Assembly: GCF_047501535.1 (NCBI RefSeq)
Contig: NZ_JAZDRJ010000006.1
Coordinates: 124,001-188,000, forward strand
Direction of reading: 5' to 3'
Length of the DNA: 64,000 bases
Source: Yanghanlia sp047501535
GTDB taxonomy: Bacteria; Pseudomonadota; Gammaproteobacteria; Burkholderiales; Burkholderiaceae_B
Below, in pieces: positions 43,133-52,352 of the stretch. The notes under the pieces are model-generated. The model was not told the DNA's origin. It made no database searches and saw only the letters and a list, made by a program, of their open reading frames with translations. The position numbers and the translations under genes are program-made. The number at the start of each line of letters is the position of its first letter. Positions within the stretch are counted from its first letter, which is position 1.

Positions 43133-43600
43133 GTGAGCGAGACAGCCACCTGGTCTACGCAAGCGACGCCTTTGGCCAGCGTTGCGGGGGCCGTGGTGCT
43201 CACCCTTGGAGCATTCAGCATAGTATTCGCGGCGCTCACCCTTGCCTTGGGCGGTGCGCCGTGGAGCTTTTCCGCTTATGCCTGTTTGGCGCTCACTGCG
43301 GTGTGGGTCGCCTTGCGGCTGCACCGCGCGTATCACCACAAGGCTTATAACCTGTCCCGCTGTCCCGGCGGCACAGGTTTTTTTGTTCAAGGCGTAGCCG
43401 AACGCCTGGAGCTTGCCTACGTGTGGCAGGGGCCGGGCTGGGTTACTCTGGGCTTACGCTACCAGGCGCCACCACACAGAGTTTTGCGTCTGGTTATCTG
43501 GAAATCTGCTATTCCAGCCCCATTATGGAGTGAGCTCGCCTTGTGCATCGAGGCAGGTCCGCTTCAGGAGAACAGCCATCAGAATAAGGAAAACCCATGA
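43133..43600 (+). CDS. Small membrane protein between fabF and rpoE (possibly YgfX-like)
   Basis: A 155-residue protein I do not recognise with certainty. From the GTG at 43133 it shows two adjacent hydrophobic segments (about residues 12-36 and 42-60), then a basic stretch RLHRAYHHK and a soluble C-terminal part with WKSAIPAPLWSELALCIEAG. Two N-terminal helices and a short cytoplasmic domain resemble the YgfX/CptA type, but that is a weak resemblance. Its stop overlaps the rpoE ATG (ATGA), so it is translationally coupled to the sigma factor. The open frame continues upstream into fabF without support. Confidence 0.65.
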   Translation: MSETATWSTQATPLASVAGAVVLTLGAFSIVFAALTLALGGAPWSFSAYACLALTAVWVALRLHRAYHHKAYNLSRCPGGTGFFVQGVAERLELAYVWQGPGWVTLGLRYQAPPHRVLRLVIWKSAIPAPLWSELALCIEAGPLQENSHQNKENP

Positions 43601-44202
43601 ACCAGCGTGATGTTGACGCCGCGCTCGTGGCTCGAGTGCAGCGTGGCGATAAACGCGCATTCGACCTGCTTGTGCTGAAGTATCAGCGCAAGATCATGAG
43701 GCTGCTGTCGCGGATGATTCGTGACCCGGGCGACATCGAGGATGTCACTCAAGAGGCTTTCATCAAGGCCTACCGGGCATTGCCGCAATTTCGTGGCGAC
43801 AGCGCGTTTTATACCTGGCTGTATCGCATCGCCATCAATACAGCGCGCAACTGGCAAGCAGCAAATAACAGGCGCCCGGTCACTTCATCCATCATTGAAA
43901 CAGGTGAGGGTGAAACTTTTGACGAAATTGACAACCTAACAGATATCAGCACACCAGAATCGGTGCTGGCCAGCCGCCAGATCGCCGAAACGGTCAATGC
44001 TGCCATGCAGTCGCTTCCCGAGGATCTCCGCACAGCCATCCTCTTGCGTGAAATCGAAGGCATGAGTTACGAGGACATCGCTGAAAGCATGGGGTGTCCG
44101 ATCGGAACAGTACGTTCAAGAATTTTCAGGGCTCGCGAAGCCATTGCTTCGCAGTTGAAACCGGTATTGGGGGACGATCACGACCCTGATCGTCGTTGGT
44201 AA
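43597..44202 (+). CDS. rpoE: RNA polymerase sigma factor RpoE (sigma-E/AlgU type)
   Basis: ECF sigma factor for envelope stress. The 201-residue protein has region 2 (LVLKYQRKIMRLLSRMIRD, DVTQEAFIKAYRALPQF, TWLYRIAINTARNW) and region 4 (LPEDLRTAILLREIEGMSYEDIAE, GTVRSRIFRAREAI). It is followed by genes for its anti-sigma factor, the regulator RseB and a MucD protease, so the whole response circuit is together. Autoregulation is usual for this family, but I could not place a clear sigma-E promoter. Confidence 0.97.
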   Translation: MNQRDVDAALVARVQRGDKRAFDLLVLKYQRKIMRLLSRMIRDPGDIEDVTQEAFIKAYRALPQFRGDSAFYTWLYRIAINTARNWQAANNRRPVTSSIIETGEGETFDEIDNLTDISTPESVLASRQIAETVNAAMQSLPEDLRTAILLREIEGMSYEDIAESMGCPIGTVRSRIFRAREAIASQLKPVLGDDHDPDRRW

Positions 44203-44215
44203 GGAGTTATGCGAG

Positions 44216-44701
44216 ATGCAAGCTAAACAGCAGGAACCTCAAGCTTCCCTCGAGGCGTCCATTTCTGCCTGGATCGACGCAGAGGCCGATATCAGGCCGG
44301 AAGACCTCGACACTCCGTATGGGCGCCGAGTCTGGGACACCTATCACATGATTGGCGATGTGTTGCGCAGCGAGGAACTGGCCATTAAGCCCAGCGATTT
44401 TCTCTACGCCCGCATCAGTCGCGCCATAGACGAAGAGCCCCCCATCGTTGCGCCTCACACGCAGCCGCTGCGCCGCTACATGCGTGCAGGGCTGTCCAGC
44501 ATGGCCGTGGCTGCTGCGGTAGCCGCTGTAGCATGGGTGGCGCTGCCGTATTTCACCGCTAGCGGCCCGGCAGTACCCGAAACGCCGGTGCTGGCGGCAT
44601 CCGAGCCTGAAGCGCTGGTTGACTACGTCGCAGCGCATCGTGATATCACCGGTATTGGTTCCGTCCGGCAAGTGTCTTATGGCTCTGGAGGCGAACGATG
44701 A
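44216..44701 (+). CDS. rseA: Sigma-E anti-sigma factor RseA (MucA-like)
   Basis: A 161-residue inner-membrane anti-sigma factor. The N-terminal cytoplasmic domain (SLEASISAWIDAEADIR, RVWDTYHMIGDVLRSEEL) is the RseA_N fold that holds RpoE. A single helix follows at about residues 96-118 (SSMAVAAAVAAVAWVALPY), then a short periplasmic tail that would be cut by a DegS-like protease under stress. It is 13 bases after rpoE and overlaps rseB by four bases. Confidence 0.93.
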   Translation: MQAKQQEPQASLEASISAWIDAEADIRPEDLDTPYGRRVWDTYHMIGDVLRSEELAIKPSDFLYARISRAIDEEPPIVAPHTQPLRRYMRAGLSSMAVAAAVAAVAWVALPYFTASGPAVPETPVLAASEPEALVDYVAAHRDITGIGSVRQVSYGSGGER

Positions 44702-45741
44702 GTCGTGCAATGCGCGCACTGCCTCGGGCGGTAGGTCTGCCAGGCTCCGGGGCGACGTTCAGGCTTCTGGCTTGGTTAGCTCTGGCTGCAGCAGTGGGCA
44801 TGTCAGGCGGGCAGGTAGTCAATGCGGCGGAAACACAAGAATCTCCGGGCTTAGCGCTTCTGCAGAAAATGCAGCAGGCTGCGCGCAGCCTGGATTACGC
44901 CGGGGTGTATACCTATCAGCAAGGTAATGTTGTGCTGTCCACCCGCATTGTGCATGTGGTCGACGGCACGGGGGAACGCGAACGCGTGTCCCTGCTCGAT
45001 GGCCAGCCGCGCGAATATATCCGGCACAATGAAACCACTCAATGCCTGTTGCCCGATAGCAAAGTCGTGCTGGTGGAGCAACGTGAATCCGAACGTTTTC
45101 CTGCCGTGCTGCTTGACGAAGGGGAACGCTTGCCGGGGCACTACGATTTTCAGGTCGGTGAAGAACCTGAACGTGTGGCGGGCCGGGTCTGCCAAGTCCT
45201 CAAGCTGAAACCGCGTGATTCGCAGCGCTACGGCTACCGCTTTTGCGCCGATAAAGAAACCGGCCTGCCGCTGCGAGTCCAGACGGTCGGCTCTGAAGGG
45301 GTGCTGATCCAGATCGTTTTCAATACCTTGGAAGTGGGTGCTGATGTCACCTCCGAAGCGCTCAGCCCGGCATGGAACATTAAGGACTGGGAAGTTGTCG
45401 AAGTACCAGTGAAAGAAGTGGATCTTGCCTCTGAAGGCTGGCGAATTCCGCTGCCGCCAGGCTATCAGCCGCTGACGCAAGTGGAACGAAAGCTGCAGCG
45501 GGGGCGTCATTTCAAACAGCTGGTCGCTTCTGATGGCTTGTCCAGTATTTCTGTTTTTATCGAGGCGTACGCCGAGAAAGGCAGTCCGTCTCATGAATTC
45601 GGCCTATTGCGCAAAGGCGCACTGAATGTTTATCGCAAACGTATCGGTGATCACTGGCTCACTGTGTTGGGCGAAGTTCCTGCTGATACGGTGCGAGAAC
45701 TCGCACAGCGCACTGAATACGTGCCGCTGGGCGTACCTTGA
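44698..45741 (+). CDS. rseB: Sigma-E regulatory protein RseB (MucB-like)
   Basis: Periplasmic protein that shields RseA from proteolysis. The 347-residue sequence has an N-terminal export signal ending near VVNAAET and the MucB/RseB domain (QQAARSLDYAGVYTYQQGN, RVCQVLKLKPRDSQRYGYRF). A C-terminal domain follows (PLPPGYQPLTQVERKL). The start overlaps rseA, giving a coupled rseA-rseB pair. Confidence 0.95.
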   Translation: MSRAMRALPRAVGLPGSGATFRLLAWLALAAAVGMSGGQVVNAAETQESPGLALLQKMQQAARSLDYAGVYTYQQGNVVLSTRIVHVVDGTGERERVSLLDGQPREYIRHNETTQCLLPDSKVVLVEQRESERFPAVLLDEGERLPGHYDFQVGEEPERVAGRVCQVLKLKPRDSQRYGYRFCADKETGLPLRVQTVGSEGVLIQIVFNTLEVGADVTSEALSPAWNIKDWEVVEVPVKEVDLASEGWRIPLPPGYQPLTQVERKLQRGRHFKQLVASDGLSSISVFIEAYAEKGSPSHEFGLLRKGALNVYRKRIGDHWLTVLGEVPADTVRELAQRTEYVPLGVP

Positions 45742-45795
45742 GTACAAGATTTCTCAACAGACTTGTTCTTCATTAATTTCTGACTGGAGACTTAG

Positions 45796-47280
45796 ATGCA
45801 ATTTAACCAGCTAGGCAGTCACCGTTTTGCGCGGATGATGGCCGGGGTGACAACAGCGGCTGTGCTGGCCTTCGCCCCCATCGGCGGGGCGGCACTCGCG
45901 CAGTCGGGCACCTCGCTTGAGCGCAGCATGCCCGATTTCACCCAGGTGGTGGAACAAACCGAAGCGTCGGTGGTGAATATCCGTACCACTGAAACCGTGC
46001 GCGTGCGTAACCGCATGGGCCCCAGCGGCAATGACCCTTACGAAATGTTCCGGTGGTTCTTCGGCCCTGATTTCATGCCCAATCTGCCGGGTCATCCGCG
46101 CAGCGAGCGTGATAGCCAGCCCGCTGAGCAGGAACGCACTGTGCCGCGTGGTGTGGGTTCAGGCTTCATCATTAGTGCAGACGGCTTTATTCTTACCAAT
46201 AACCACGTTATTTCAGGGTCCAGCGATATTTTCGTCACCCTGACCGATGGCAAAGAGCACCGCGCCAAAGTGGTCGGAACCGATGCCCGCACTGATCTGG
46301 CCTTGCTCAAAATCGACGCCAAGGGGCTGAAGCCCCTGCCCATTGGTGAGTCCAGTTCACTGCGCAAAGGGCAGTGGGTGTTGGCTATCGGCTCTCCTTT
46401 TGGCCTGGAGTCCACAGTGACTGCGGGTATTGTCAGCGCGCTGAATCGTGAAACCGGCGACTATTTGCCCTTTATTCAGACCGATGTGGCAGTCAACCCC
46501 GGTAACTCCGGCGGCCCGCTGATCGATCTTTCCGGCCGTGTGGTTGGCGTGAATTCCCAGATCGTATCCCGCAGCGGTGGCTTCATGGGTATTTCACTGG
46601 CCATCCCCATTGACGAAGCCATGCGTGTGGTCGAGCAGCTGAAGGATCACGGCAAGGTGACGCGTGGTCGCATTGGTGTACAGATCGGCACGGTTTCCGA
46701 AGAGGTTGCCAAAGCGATCGGGCTGCCCAAGGCCATGGGCGCCATGGTGAGCAATGTCGAGCGGGGCGGCCCGGCCGATAAGGCGGGTGTGCGTTCCGGC
46801 GACGTCATCACGCGTTTCGATGGCCGCGACATTAACCACATGTCCGACCTTCCACGCTTGGTGGGCGATACCAAGCCGGGTACGCGTGCTTCCATGGAGT
46901 TATGGCGCAAAGGTAAAACGGTTACGGTTAAAGTGATGGTGGGTGAAATGCCCAGCACCGATGAAGACCAAGCCCGCCCCAGCGACAAGCAGGAAGCTGT
47001 TCCCGCCGACGCCCTGGGCCTGACGGTGGGTGAGGTATCGGCTGCGGCGCGCGCTCAGTATCAGTTTGAAGGCGGTGTGGAAGTAACCGAGGTGGAAGGC
47101 CCGGCTGCGGAAGCAGGCTTGTCCCGAGGCGATATCGTGCTCACCATTAACGACACCGATATCTCCAGCCCGGCGCAATACGCGTCTGTCGTAAGCAAGC
47201 TGGATAAATCCCGCCCGGCTGCCGTGCTGGTCATGCGGGGCGATCAGTCCCAGTGGGTTACCATAACTCCACGTAAATAA
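45796..47280 (+). CDS. mucD: Periplasmic Do-like serine protease MucD/DegP
   Basis: HtrA-family protease and chaperone for misfolded envelope proteins. The 494-residue protein has a signal peptide (ending near GGAALAQ), the catalytic triad His in LTNNHVISG, Asp in DARTDLALLKI and Ser in NPGNSGGPLID, and two PDZ domains (about 285-375 and 400-485). It closes the sigma-E operon, as algU-mucABD does in pseudomonads. A strong intrinsic terminator lies downstream, before lepA. Confidence 0.96.
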   Translation: MQFNQLGSHRFARMMAGVTTAAVLAFAPIGGAALAQSGTSLERSMPDFTQVVEQTEASVVNIRTTETVRVRNRMGPSGNDPYEMFRWFFGPDFMPNLPGHPRSERDSQPAEQERTVPRGVGSGFIISADGFILTNNHVISGSSDIFVTLTDGKEHRAKVVGTDARTDLALLKIDAKGLKPLPIGESSSLRKGQWVLAIGSPFGLESTVTAGIVSALNRETGDYLPFIQTDVAVNPGNSGGPLIDLSGRVVGVNSQIVSRSGGFMGISLAIPIDEAMRVVEQLKDHGKVTRGRIGVQIGTVSEEVAKAIGLPKAMGAMVSNVERGGPADKAGVRSGDVITRFDGRDINHMSDLPRLVGDTKPGTRASMELWRKGKTVTVKVMVGEMPSTDEDQARPSDKQEAVPADALGLTVGEVSAAARAQYQFEGGVEVTEVEGPAAEAGLSRGDIVLTINDTDISSPAQYASVVSKLDKSRPAAVLVMRGDQSQWVTITPRK

Positions 47281-47318
47281 ACGGTTAAAATGCTAAGCGG
47301 CTAAAATGCCGTGTTGCG

Positions 47319-47352
47319 AAGGGGGGCGCCCTGGGCGACCTCCCTTTTTTTT
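47319..47352 (+). terminator. Intrinsic terminator of the rpoE-mucD operon
   Basis: AAGGGGGG (47319-47326) pairs with CCTCCCTT (47339-47346, one G-U), continued inward by CGCC/GGCG with one bulged A. A run of eight T (47345-47352) follows. It ends the sigma-E operon, about 75 bases before the lepA ATG. Confidence 0.82.
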
Positions 47353-47427
47353 CGCAGAAAGCGCTTGTTCTGGCTTTCTGCTTCATCCGGTTCGCACGTG
47401 ATGTGCGGGCCCCACGTTCCCGGGTAT

Positions 47428-49221
47428 ATGGATCACATCCGTAATTTTTCCATCATTGCTCATATCGACCATGGCAAGTCCACCCTGGCTGACCGCCTGA
47501 TTCAACGCTGCGGCGGCTTGGAAGACCGTGAAATGTCTTCTCAGGTGCTGGATTCCATGGATATCGAAAAGGAACGCGGCATTACGATCAAGGCCCAGAC
47601 TGCGTCGCTCAGCTACAAAGCGCGCGATGGCAAGATCTACGCGCTCAACCTTATCGATACGCCCGGCCACGTCGATTTCTCTTATGAAGTGAGCCGTTCG
47701 CTTTCCGCCTGTGAAGGCGCTTTGCTGGTTGTTGACGCCTCGCAGGGCGTGGAAGCCCAGACGGTTGCCAACTGTTATACCGCCATCGACCTTGGCGTTG
47801 AAGTGATTCCCGTCCTTAACAAAATGGACTTGCCTTCCGCCGACCCCGATGCTGCCGCGCAGGAAATCGAGGATGTCATTGGCATCGACGCCACTGACGC
47901 CATTCGTGCCAGCGCCAAAACCGGTGAGGGCATCGACGATATTCTCGAAAGTATCATCGCCAACGTGCCGGCTCCCGAAGGTGACCCTGAAGCGCCTTTG
48001 CAGGCGTTGATCATCGACTCCTGGTTCGATAACTATGTAGGCGTGGTGATGCTGGTGCGCATCGTCAACGGTGTGCTGCGTCCTAAGGACAAAATCCAGC
48101 TCATGGCAACGGGTGCCACTCACTTGTGCGAACACATCGGCGTGTTTACGCCCAAATCGGTACCGCGCGAAGCCTTGTCGGCAGGCGAGGTCGGTTTCGT
48201 TATCGCCGGCATCAAAGAATTGGAAGACGCCAAGGTGGGCGACACCATCACACTGGCGGGGCGCAAGGCCGAAAAAGCACTGCCTGGCTTCAAAGAAGTG
48301 AAGCCGCAGGTGTTTGCCGGGGTGTATCCGGTAGAAAGCAGCGAATACGACCAACTGCGCGATGCGCTGGAAAAGCTCAAGCTTAACGATGCTTCGCTCA
48401 TGTTCGAGCCGGAAGTCTCGCAAGCACTGGGCTTTGGGTTCCGCTGCGGTTTCTTGGGGCTGCTGCACATGGAAATTGTGCAGGAGCGGCTTGAGCGCGA
48501 ATTCGACATGGACATCATCACCACGGCGCCGTCTGTGGTCTATGAAGTCCTGACCAGCGATAACAGGACTCTGTACGTGGAAAGCCCGTCGCAGATGCCG
48601 GAAGTGGCGGCCACGGAAGAAATCCGCGAGCCCATTGTCAGGGTGTCGATGCTGATGCCGCAGGATTACGTCGGCCCGGTGATGTCGCTGTGTAATGCCA
48701 AGCGGGGCATACAGGTCAATATGACCTACCACGGTCGGCAGGTGCAGTTGGTTTTCGAGATGCCGCTGGCGGAAATCGTGCTCGATTTCTTTGACAGGCT
48801 GAAATCCGTGTCGCGGGGCTATGCCTCCATGGATTACGAGTTCCTCGAATACCGCACAGCGGATGTCGTGAAGGTCGACCTTCTTATCAATGGCGATCGC
48901 GTCGATGCCTTGTCAATGATTGTGCACCGTTCCAACGCCCGCTACCGGGGCCGTGAAGTCGTATCGCGCATGCGCGGGCTGATACCGCGGCAGATGTTCG
49001 ATATTGCCATCCAGGCGGCAATTGGAGCAGAAATCATCGCTCGCGAAAACGTCAAGGCCCTGCGCAAAAACGTATTGGCGAAATGCTACGGTGGCGACAT
49101 CAGCCGCAAAAAGAAATTGCTGGAAAAGCAAAAAGCCGGCAAGAAGCGCATGAAGCAGGTCGGCAACGTCGAGATCCCTCAGGAAGCATTTCTTGCTATC
49201 TTGCAGGTTGAAGATAAATAA
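47428..49221 (+). CDS. lepA: Elongation factor 4 (LepA)
   Basis: Ribosome-associated translational GTPase. From the ATG at 47428 it has 597 residues and begins MDHIRNFSIIAHIDHGKST, the family N terminus; the open frame back to 47311 crosses the terminator of the previous operon. G motifs are visible: HIDHGKST, GITIKAQT, DTPGHVDF, NKMDLP and ASAKTG. The LepA-specific C-terminal domain is basic (SRKKKLLEKQKAGKKRMKQ). It heads the lepA-lepB-rnc-era-recO cluster. Confidence 0.97.
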   Translation: MDHIRNFSIIAHIDHGKSTLADRLIQRCGGLEDREMSSQVLDSMDIEKERGITIKAQTASLSYKARDGKIYALNLIDTPGHVDFSYEVSRSLSACEGALLVVDASQGVEAQTVANCYTAIDLGVEVIPVLNKMDLPSADPDAAAQEIEDVIGIDATDAIRASAKTGEGIDDILESIIANVPAPEGDPEAPLQALIIDSWFDNYVGVVMLVRIVNGVLRPKDKIQLMATGATHLCEHIGVFTPKSVPREALSAGEVGFVIAGIKELEDAKVGDTITLAGRKAEKALPGFKEVKPQVFAGVYPVESSEYDQLRDALEKLKLNDASLMFEPEVSQALGFGFRCGFLGLLHMEIVQERLEREFDMDIITTAPSVVYEVLTSDNRTLYVESPSQMPEVAATEEIREPIVRVSMLMPQDYVGPVMSLCNAKRGIQVNMTYHGRQVQLVFEMPLAEIVLDFFDRLKSVSRGYASMDYEFLEYRTADVVKVDLLINGDRVDALSMIVHRSNARYRGREVVSRMRGLIPRQMFDIAIQAAIGAEIIARENVKALRKNVLAKCYGGDISRKKKLLEKQKAGKKRMKQVGNVEIPQEAFLAILQVEDK

Positions 49222-49242
49222 CGTCGCTGAGGTCATACCTGT

Positions 49243-50130
49243 ATGAGCTGGGATTTTGCCCTGATTCTCTTCATCTTGCTGGTCGTCACCGGCATTGTCT
49301 GGTGCCTGGATATTGTCTGGCTTAAAGATCAGCGCCGCACTGCGGCGGTGGCGGCCATGGGGGCGATTGAGCCTTCCGTCGCAGGGTTGGACAAAGCAGA
49401 AGCCGCCAGGCTGCGTCAGGAGGCCTATGACAAGGCGAACCGCGCGCCCTGGTGGGTGGAATACTGCGCCAGCTTTTTTCCGGTCATCGTGGTGGTGTTT
49501 CTGCTGCGCTCGTTCCTGTTTGAGCCGTTTCGCATTCCATCCGGCTCTATGTTGCCGACTTTACAAAACGGCGACCTCATTCTTGTGAACAAGTACGAGT
49601 ACGGCATCAGGTTGCCCATCATCGACCGCAAGGTGGTGGAACTGGGTAATCCTGAGCGCGGCGATGTAGTGGTGTTCCGCTACCCGGTCGAACCCTCCAT
49701 TGACTACATCAAGCGCGTGGTGGGCGTGCCGGGCGATGTGGTGGAATACCGCGACAAAACGCTTACCATCAACGGCCGGCAGGTTAAAGCTGAACGTTCG
49801 GGCGATTATTACGAGCCCGACCGCTCTTCGTATGTGGGGCGCTATACGGAAAATCTCGGCGGCACCAACCACGAAATTCTTCTGAACCGACAACAGCGCC
49901 AAGCCTATATGCCTATCTCCAATTTTCCACATCGTGAGAATTGCGAGTATTCCAACGGTGCGGTGCGCTGTACGGTGCCAGATGGGCATTACTTTATGAT
50001 GGGCGATAACCGCGACAACAGCCTGGACAGCCGTTATTGGGGCTTTGTGCCTGACGACCATATCGTTGGCCGCGCCTTTCTGATCTGGATGAACTTCAGC
50101 GAGCCGAGCCGCGTCGGCAGGGTGCACTGA
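49243..50130 (+). CDS. lepB: Signal peptidase I
   Basis: Cleaves signal peptides of exported proteins at the outer face of the inner membrane. The 295-residue protein has two N-terminal membrane helices, the catalytic Ser in IPSGSMLPTL and the catalytic Lys in DYIKRVVGVPGD. The later box E motif is MMGDNRDNSLDSRYWGFVP. Its stop shares a base with the rnc start (50130), so the two are tightly coupled. Confidence 0.97.
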   Translation: MSWDFALILFILLVVTGIVWCLDIVWLKDQRRTAAVAAMGAIEPSVAGLDKAEAARLRQEAYDKANRAPWWVEYCASFFPVIVVVFLLRSFLFEPFRIPSGSMLPTLQNGDLILVNKYEYGIRLPIIDRKVVELGNPERGDVVVFRYPVEPSIDYIKRVVGVPGDVVEYRDKTLTINGRQVKAERSGDYYEPDRSSYVGRYTENLGGTNHEILLNRQQRQAYMPISNFPHRENCEYSNGAVRCTVPDGHYFMMGDNRDNSLDSRYWGFVPDDHIVGRAFLIWMNFSEPSRVGRVH

Positions 50131-50888
50131 TGGCAGCGCAGCTCTCCCGACTAGAAGCGGTGCTGGGGTATCGCTTCACTAACCGGAATCTGTTGGTCCA
50201 GGCCTTGACCCACCGCAGCCATGGAGCCGCCCATAATGAGCGGCTGGAATTCCTTGGCGATTCGGTATTGAATTTCGTCGTCGCCTCTTTGTTATACGAT
50301 CTTTTTCCAAGCACCGATGAAGGCGACCTCTCCCGTATGCGGGCCAGCTTGGTGCGACAGGCGACACTTGCCGATATCGCCACCCACCTTTTGCTGTCCG
50401 ACTATCTCAAGCTGGGTGAGGGTGAGTTGAAGAGCGGCGGGTTTCGGCGGCCTTCCATCCTGTCAGACGCTTTGGAGGCGGTCTTTGGGGCAGTCTACAT
50501 GGATGGGGGCTTTGAGGCGGCGCGCCGTGTAATTGCTGCACAGTACGAAACCCTGTTGGCGAATGTTGACCCTGTCAATCAAGGCAAGGATGCCAAGACC
50601 TTGTTGCAAGAGCGCCTGCAAGCCATGCGTTTCGATCTCCCGATTTATACGGTGATTGCCACGCATGGCGCTGCGCACAACCAGCTGTTTGAAGTGGCAT
50701 GTGATGTGCCACGCCTTGATCTGCGTGTGCAGGCGTCCGGTTCCAGTCGCCGGGCAGCGGAACAGGCCGCCGCACAGCTTGCCCTAGAGCAACTCGCTAC
50801 CAACGAAAACCTGAAAGGCGAGCCGCGTCGCCGTAAACGCCGCGCCCAGCTAAGTCTGCCCGTGGCTTTGTCCCAGGAACATAAATGA
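50130..50888 (+). CDS. rnc: Ribonuclease III
   Basis: Double-strand RNA endonuclease for rRNA processing and mRNA regulation. The 252-residue protein has the signature NERLEFLGDSVLNFVVA and the second acidic cluster in DALEAVFGAVYMDGG. The C-terminal double-stranded RNA-binding domain starts near residue 150 (DAKTLLQERLQAMRFDLPIY). The tail is basic and slightly longer than in E. coli. It overlaps era by four bases. Confidence 0.97.
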   Translation: MAAQLSRLEAVLGYRFTNRNLLVQALTHRSHGAAHNERLEFLGDSVLNFVVASLLYDLFPSTDEGDLSRMRASLVRQATLADIATHLLLSDYLKLGEGELKSGGFRRPSILSDALEAVFGAVYMDGGFEAARRVIAAQYETLLANVDPVNQGKDAKTLLQERLQAMRFDLPIYTVIATHGAAHNQLFEVACDVPRLDLRVQASGSSRRAAEQAAAQLALEQLATNENLKGEPRRRKRRAQLSLPVALSQEHK

Positions 50889-51772
50889 CTACACCTTTTC
50901 GCTGCGGGTTTGTGGCCATCGTAGGGCGGCCCAATGTGGGGAAGTCCACCTTGGCCAACGCCCTGATCGGCGCCAAACTGTCTATCGTTTCGCGCAAGGC
51001 GCAAACCACCCGTCATCGCATTAACGGCGTGCTCACCCGTGAAAACGAACAGTTCGTTTTCGTGGACACGCCCGGTTTTCAGACTAAGCATGGCGGCGCT
51101 ATGAACCGCATGATGAACCGGGTCGTCACTCAGGCGTTGTCTGAAGTTGATGTTGTGGTCCATGTGGTCGAGGCCGGTAAATGGTCGGCTGCCGATGCAC
51201 AGCTTCTGTCCATGCTGCCCAAGGATGGTAAAACCATTCTGGTGTTGAGCAAGGTCGATCGCCTTAAGAGCAAGAACGACCTTTTCCCTTTTGCCGAAAA
51301 ACTGCTTAAGGAATTTCCTTACGCCGCAGTTGTGCCGGTTAGTGCAGTCAAAGATATCCAACTGGATCAGCTATTGGCTGAGATCGCTGCCCGGCTGCCT
51401 GAGGGCGAGCCCATGTTCGAGGCCGACGCCCTGACAGACCGCCCCATGCGTTTCATCGTTGCCGAGCTCATCCGCGAGAAAATCTTCCGTTTGGTGGGCG
51501 ACGAGCTGCCTTATGGTTGCACGGTCGTGATAGAGCAGTGGGAGGAAAACGACTCGGGTGCGCGCATTGCCGCCTGCGTGGTGGTCGAGCGCGAAAGCCA
51601 CAGGCCGATTCTTCTAGGCGCGGGTGGCAATCATATGAAACGCATCGCCACCGAAGCTCGCCAGGACATCGTTAAACTGCTTGATAAGCCGGTGTTCCTG
51701 GACGTTTACATCAAGGTGCGCAAGGGCTGGTCTGAGCGCGACAGCGCATTGCGCGACTTGGGGTATGAGTAG
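50885..51772 (+). CDS. era: GTPase Era
   Basis: Essential GTPase for 30S subunit maturation. The 295-residue protein has G1 GRPNVGKST, G2 around RKAQTTRHR, G3 DTPGF, G4 SKVDR and a C-terminal KH domain (HRPILLGAGGNHMKRIATEAR) that binds the 3' end of 16S rRNA. It is coupled on both sides, to rnc by ATGA and to recO, whose ATG lies inside the era 3' end. Confidence 0.98.
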   Translation: MTTPFRCGFVAIVGRPNVGKSTLANALIGAKLSIVSRKAQTTRHRINGVLTRENEQFVFVDTPGFQTKHGGAMNRMMNRVVTQALSEVDVVVHVVEAGKWSAADAQLLSMLPKDGKTILVLSKVDRLKSKNDLFPFAEKLLKEFPYAAVVPVSAVKDIQLDQLLAEIAARLPEGEPMFEADALTDRPMRFIVAELIREKIFRLVGDELPYGCTVVIEQWEENDSGARIAACVVVERESHRPILLGAGGNHMKRIATEARQDIVKLLDKPVFLDVYIKVRKGWSERDSALRDLGYE

Positions 51773-52352
51773 CCGCGCGCAGCGTGTGCGCGATGTCAAA
51801 GCCTATATGCTGCATGCATCGGCCTGGCGCGAAACCTCTCTGATTGTGCAGATCTTCAGCCGCGAACACGGCAATGTGGCGATGGTGGCCAAAGGCGCTA
51901 AGCGGCCTTATTCAGCGTTACGCCCCGTGCTGGCGGCTTTCCAGCCGCTGATTGTTTCCTGGACGGGGACCGGCGAAGTCAAGACTCTGACTCGTGCTGA
52001 TCTGACCGGTATCCGCCCCCTGGCGGGCCGTTCGTTGATGTCCGCCTGGTACATGAACGAACTGCTGCTTCGACTGCTGCCGCGCGAAGACCCGCATCCC
52101 GTGCTTTACGATGCCTATGACGCTGCCTTGCAGGCGTTAGAGCAGGGCGCCCAGGCGGCCAGCGCCTTACGAAGCTTTGAATGGACATTGCTCGAGGAAA
52201 CGGGTTATGGCTTCGAGGGCGAGCCCCCGCAGTTCGATGACCCCATAGAAGAAAAACGCATGCGAGCCGTGCTGAGAGAGCGGTTGGACGAATTGCTTGG
52301 GCGGCCTTTGCGTACACGCCAGGTCATGCTGGATTTACGGCGTTACTCATGA
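51765..52352 (+). CDS. recO: DNA repair protein RecO (short form)
   Basis: Helps load RecA at gaps with RecF and RecR. The N-terminal OB fold is typical (AYMLHASAWRETSLIVQIFSR, MVAKGAKRPYSALRPVLAAF). From the ATG at 51765 it is only 195 residues against about 240 in E. coli. The loss is internal: after LEETGYGFEGE the sequence soon reaches the C-terminal GRPLRTRQVMLDL, so much of the central region, which carries zinc Cys in some RecO proteins, is missing. The frame is intact. It overlaps the PIN gene by four bases. Confidence 0.9.
   Translation: MSSRAQRVRDVKAYMLHASAWRETSLIVQIFSREHGNVAMVAKGAKRPYSALRPVLAAFQPLIVSWTGTGEVKTLTRADLTGIRPLAGRSLMSAWYMNELLLRLLPREDPHPVLYDAYDAALQALEQGAQAASALRSFEWTLLEETGYGFEGEPPQFDDPIEEKRMRAVLRERLDELLGRPLRTRQVMLDLRRYS

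Noticed and set aside
47311..47427. N-terminally extended lepA start
   Set aside because: The extension runs through the terminator of the mucD operon and lacks family similarity; the ATG at 47428 matches the LepA N terminus.
47383..48732. 449-codon minus-strand open frame antisense to lepA
   Set aside because: It lies fully opposite the well-conserved lepA coding sequence and shows no recognisable domain or ribosome site.
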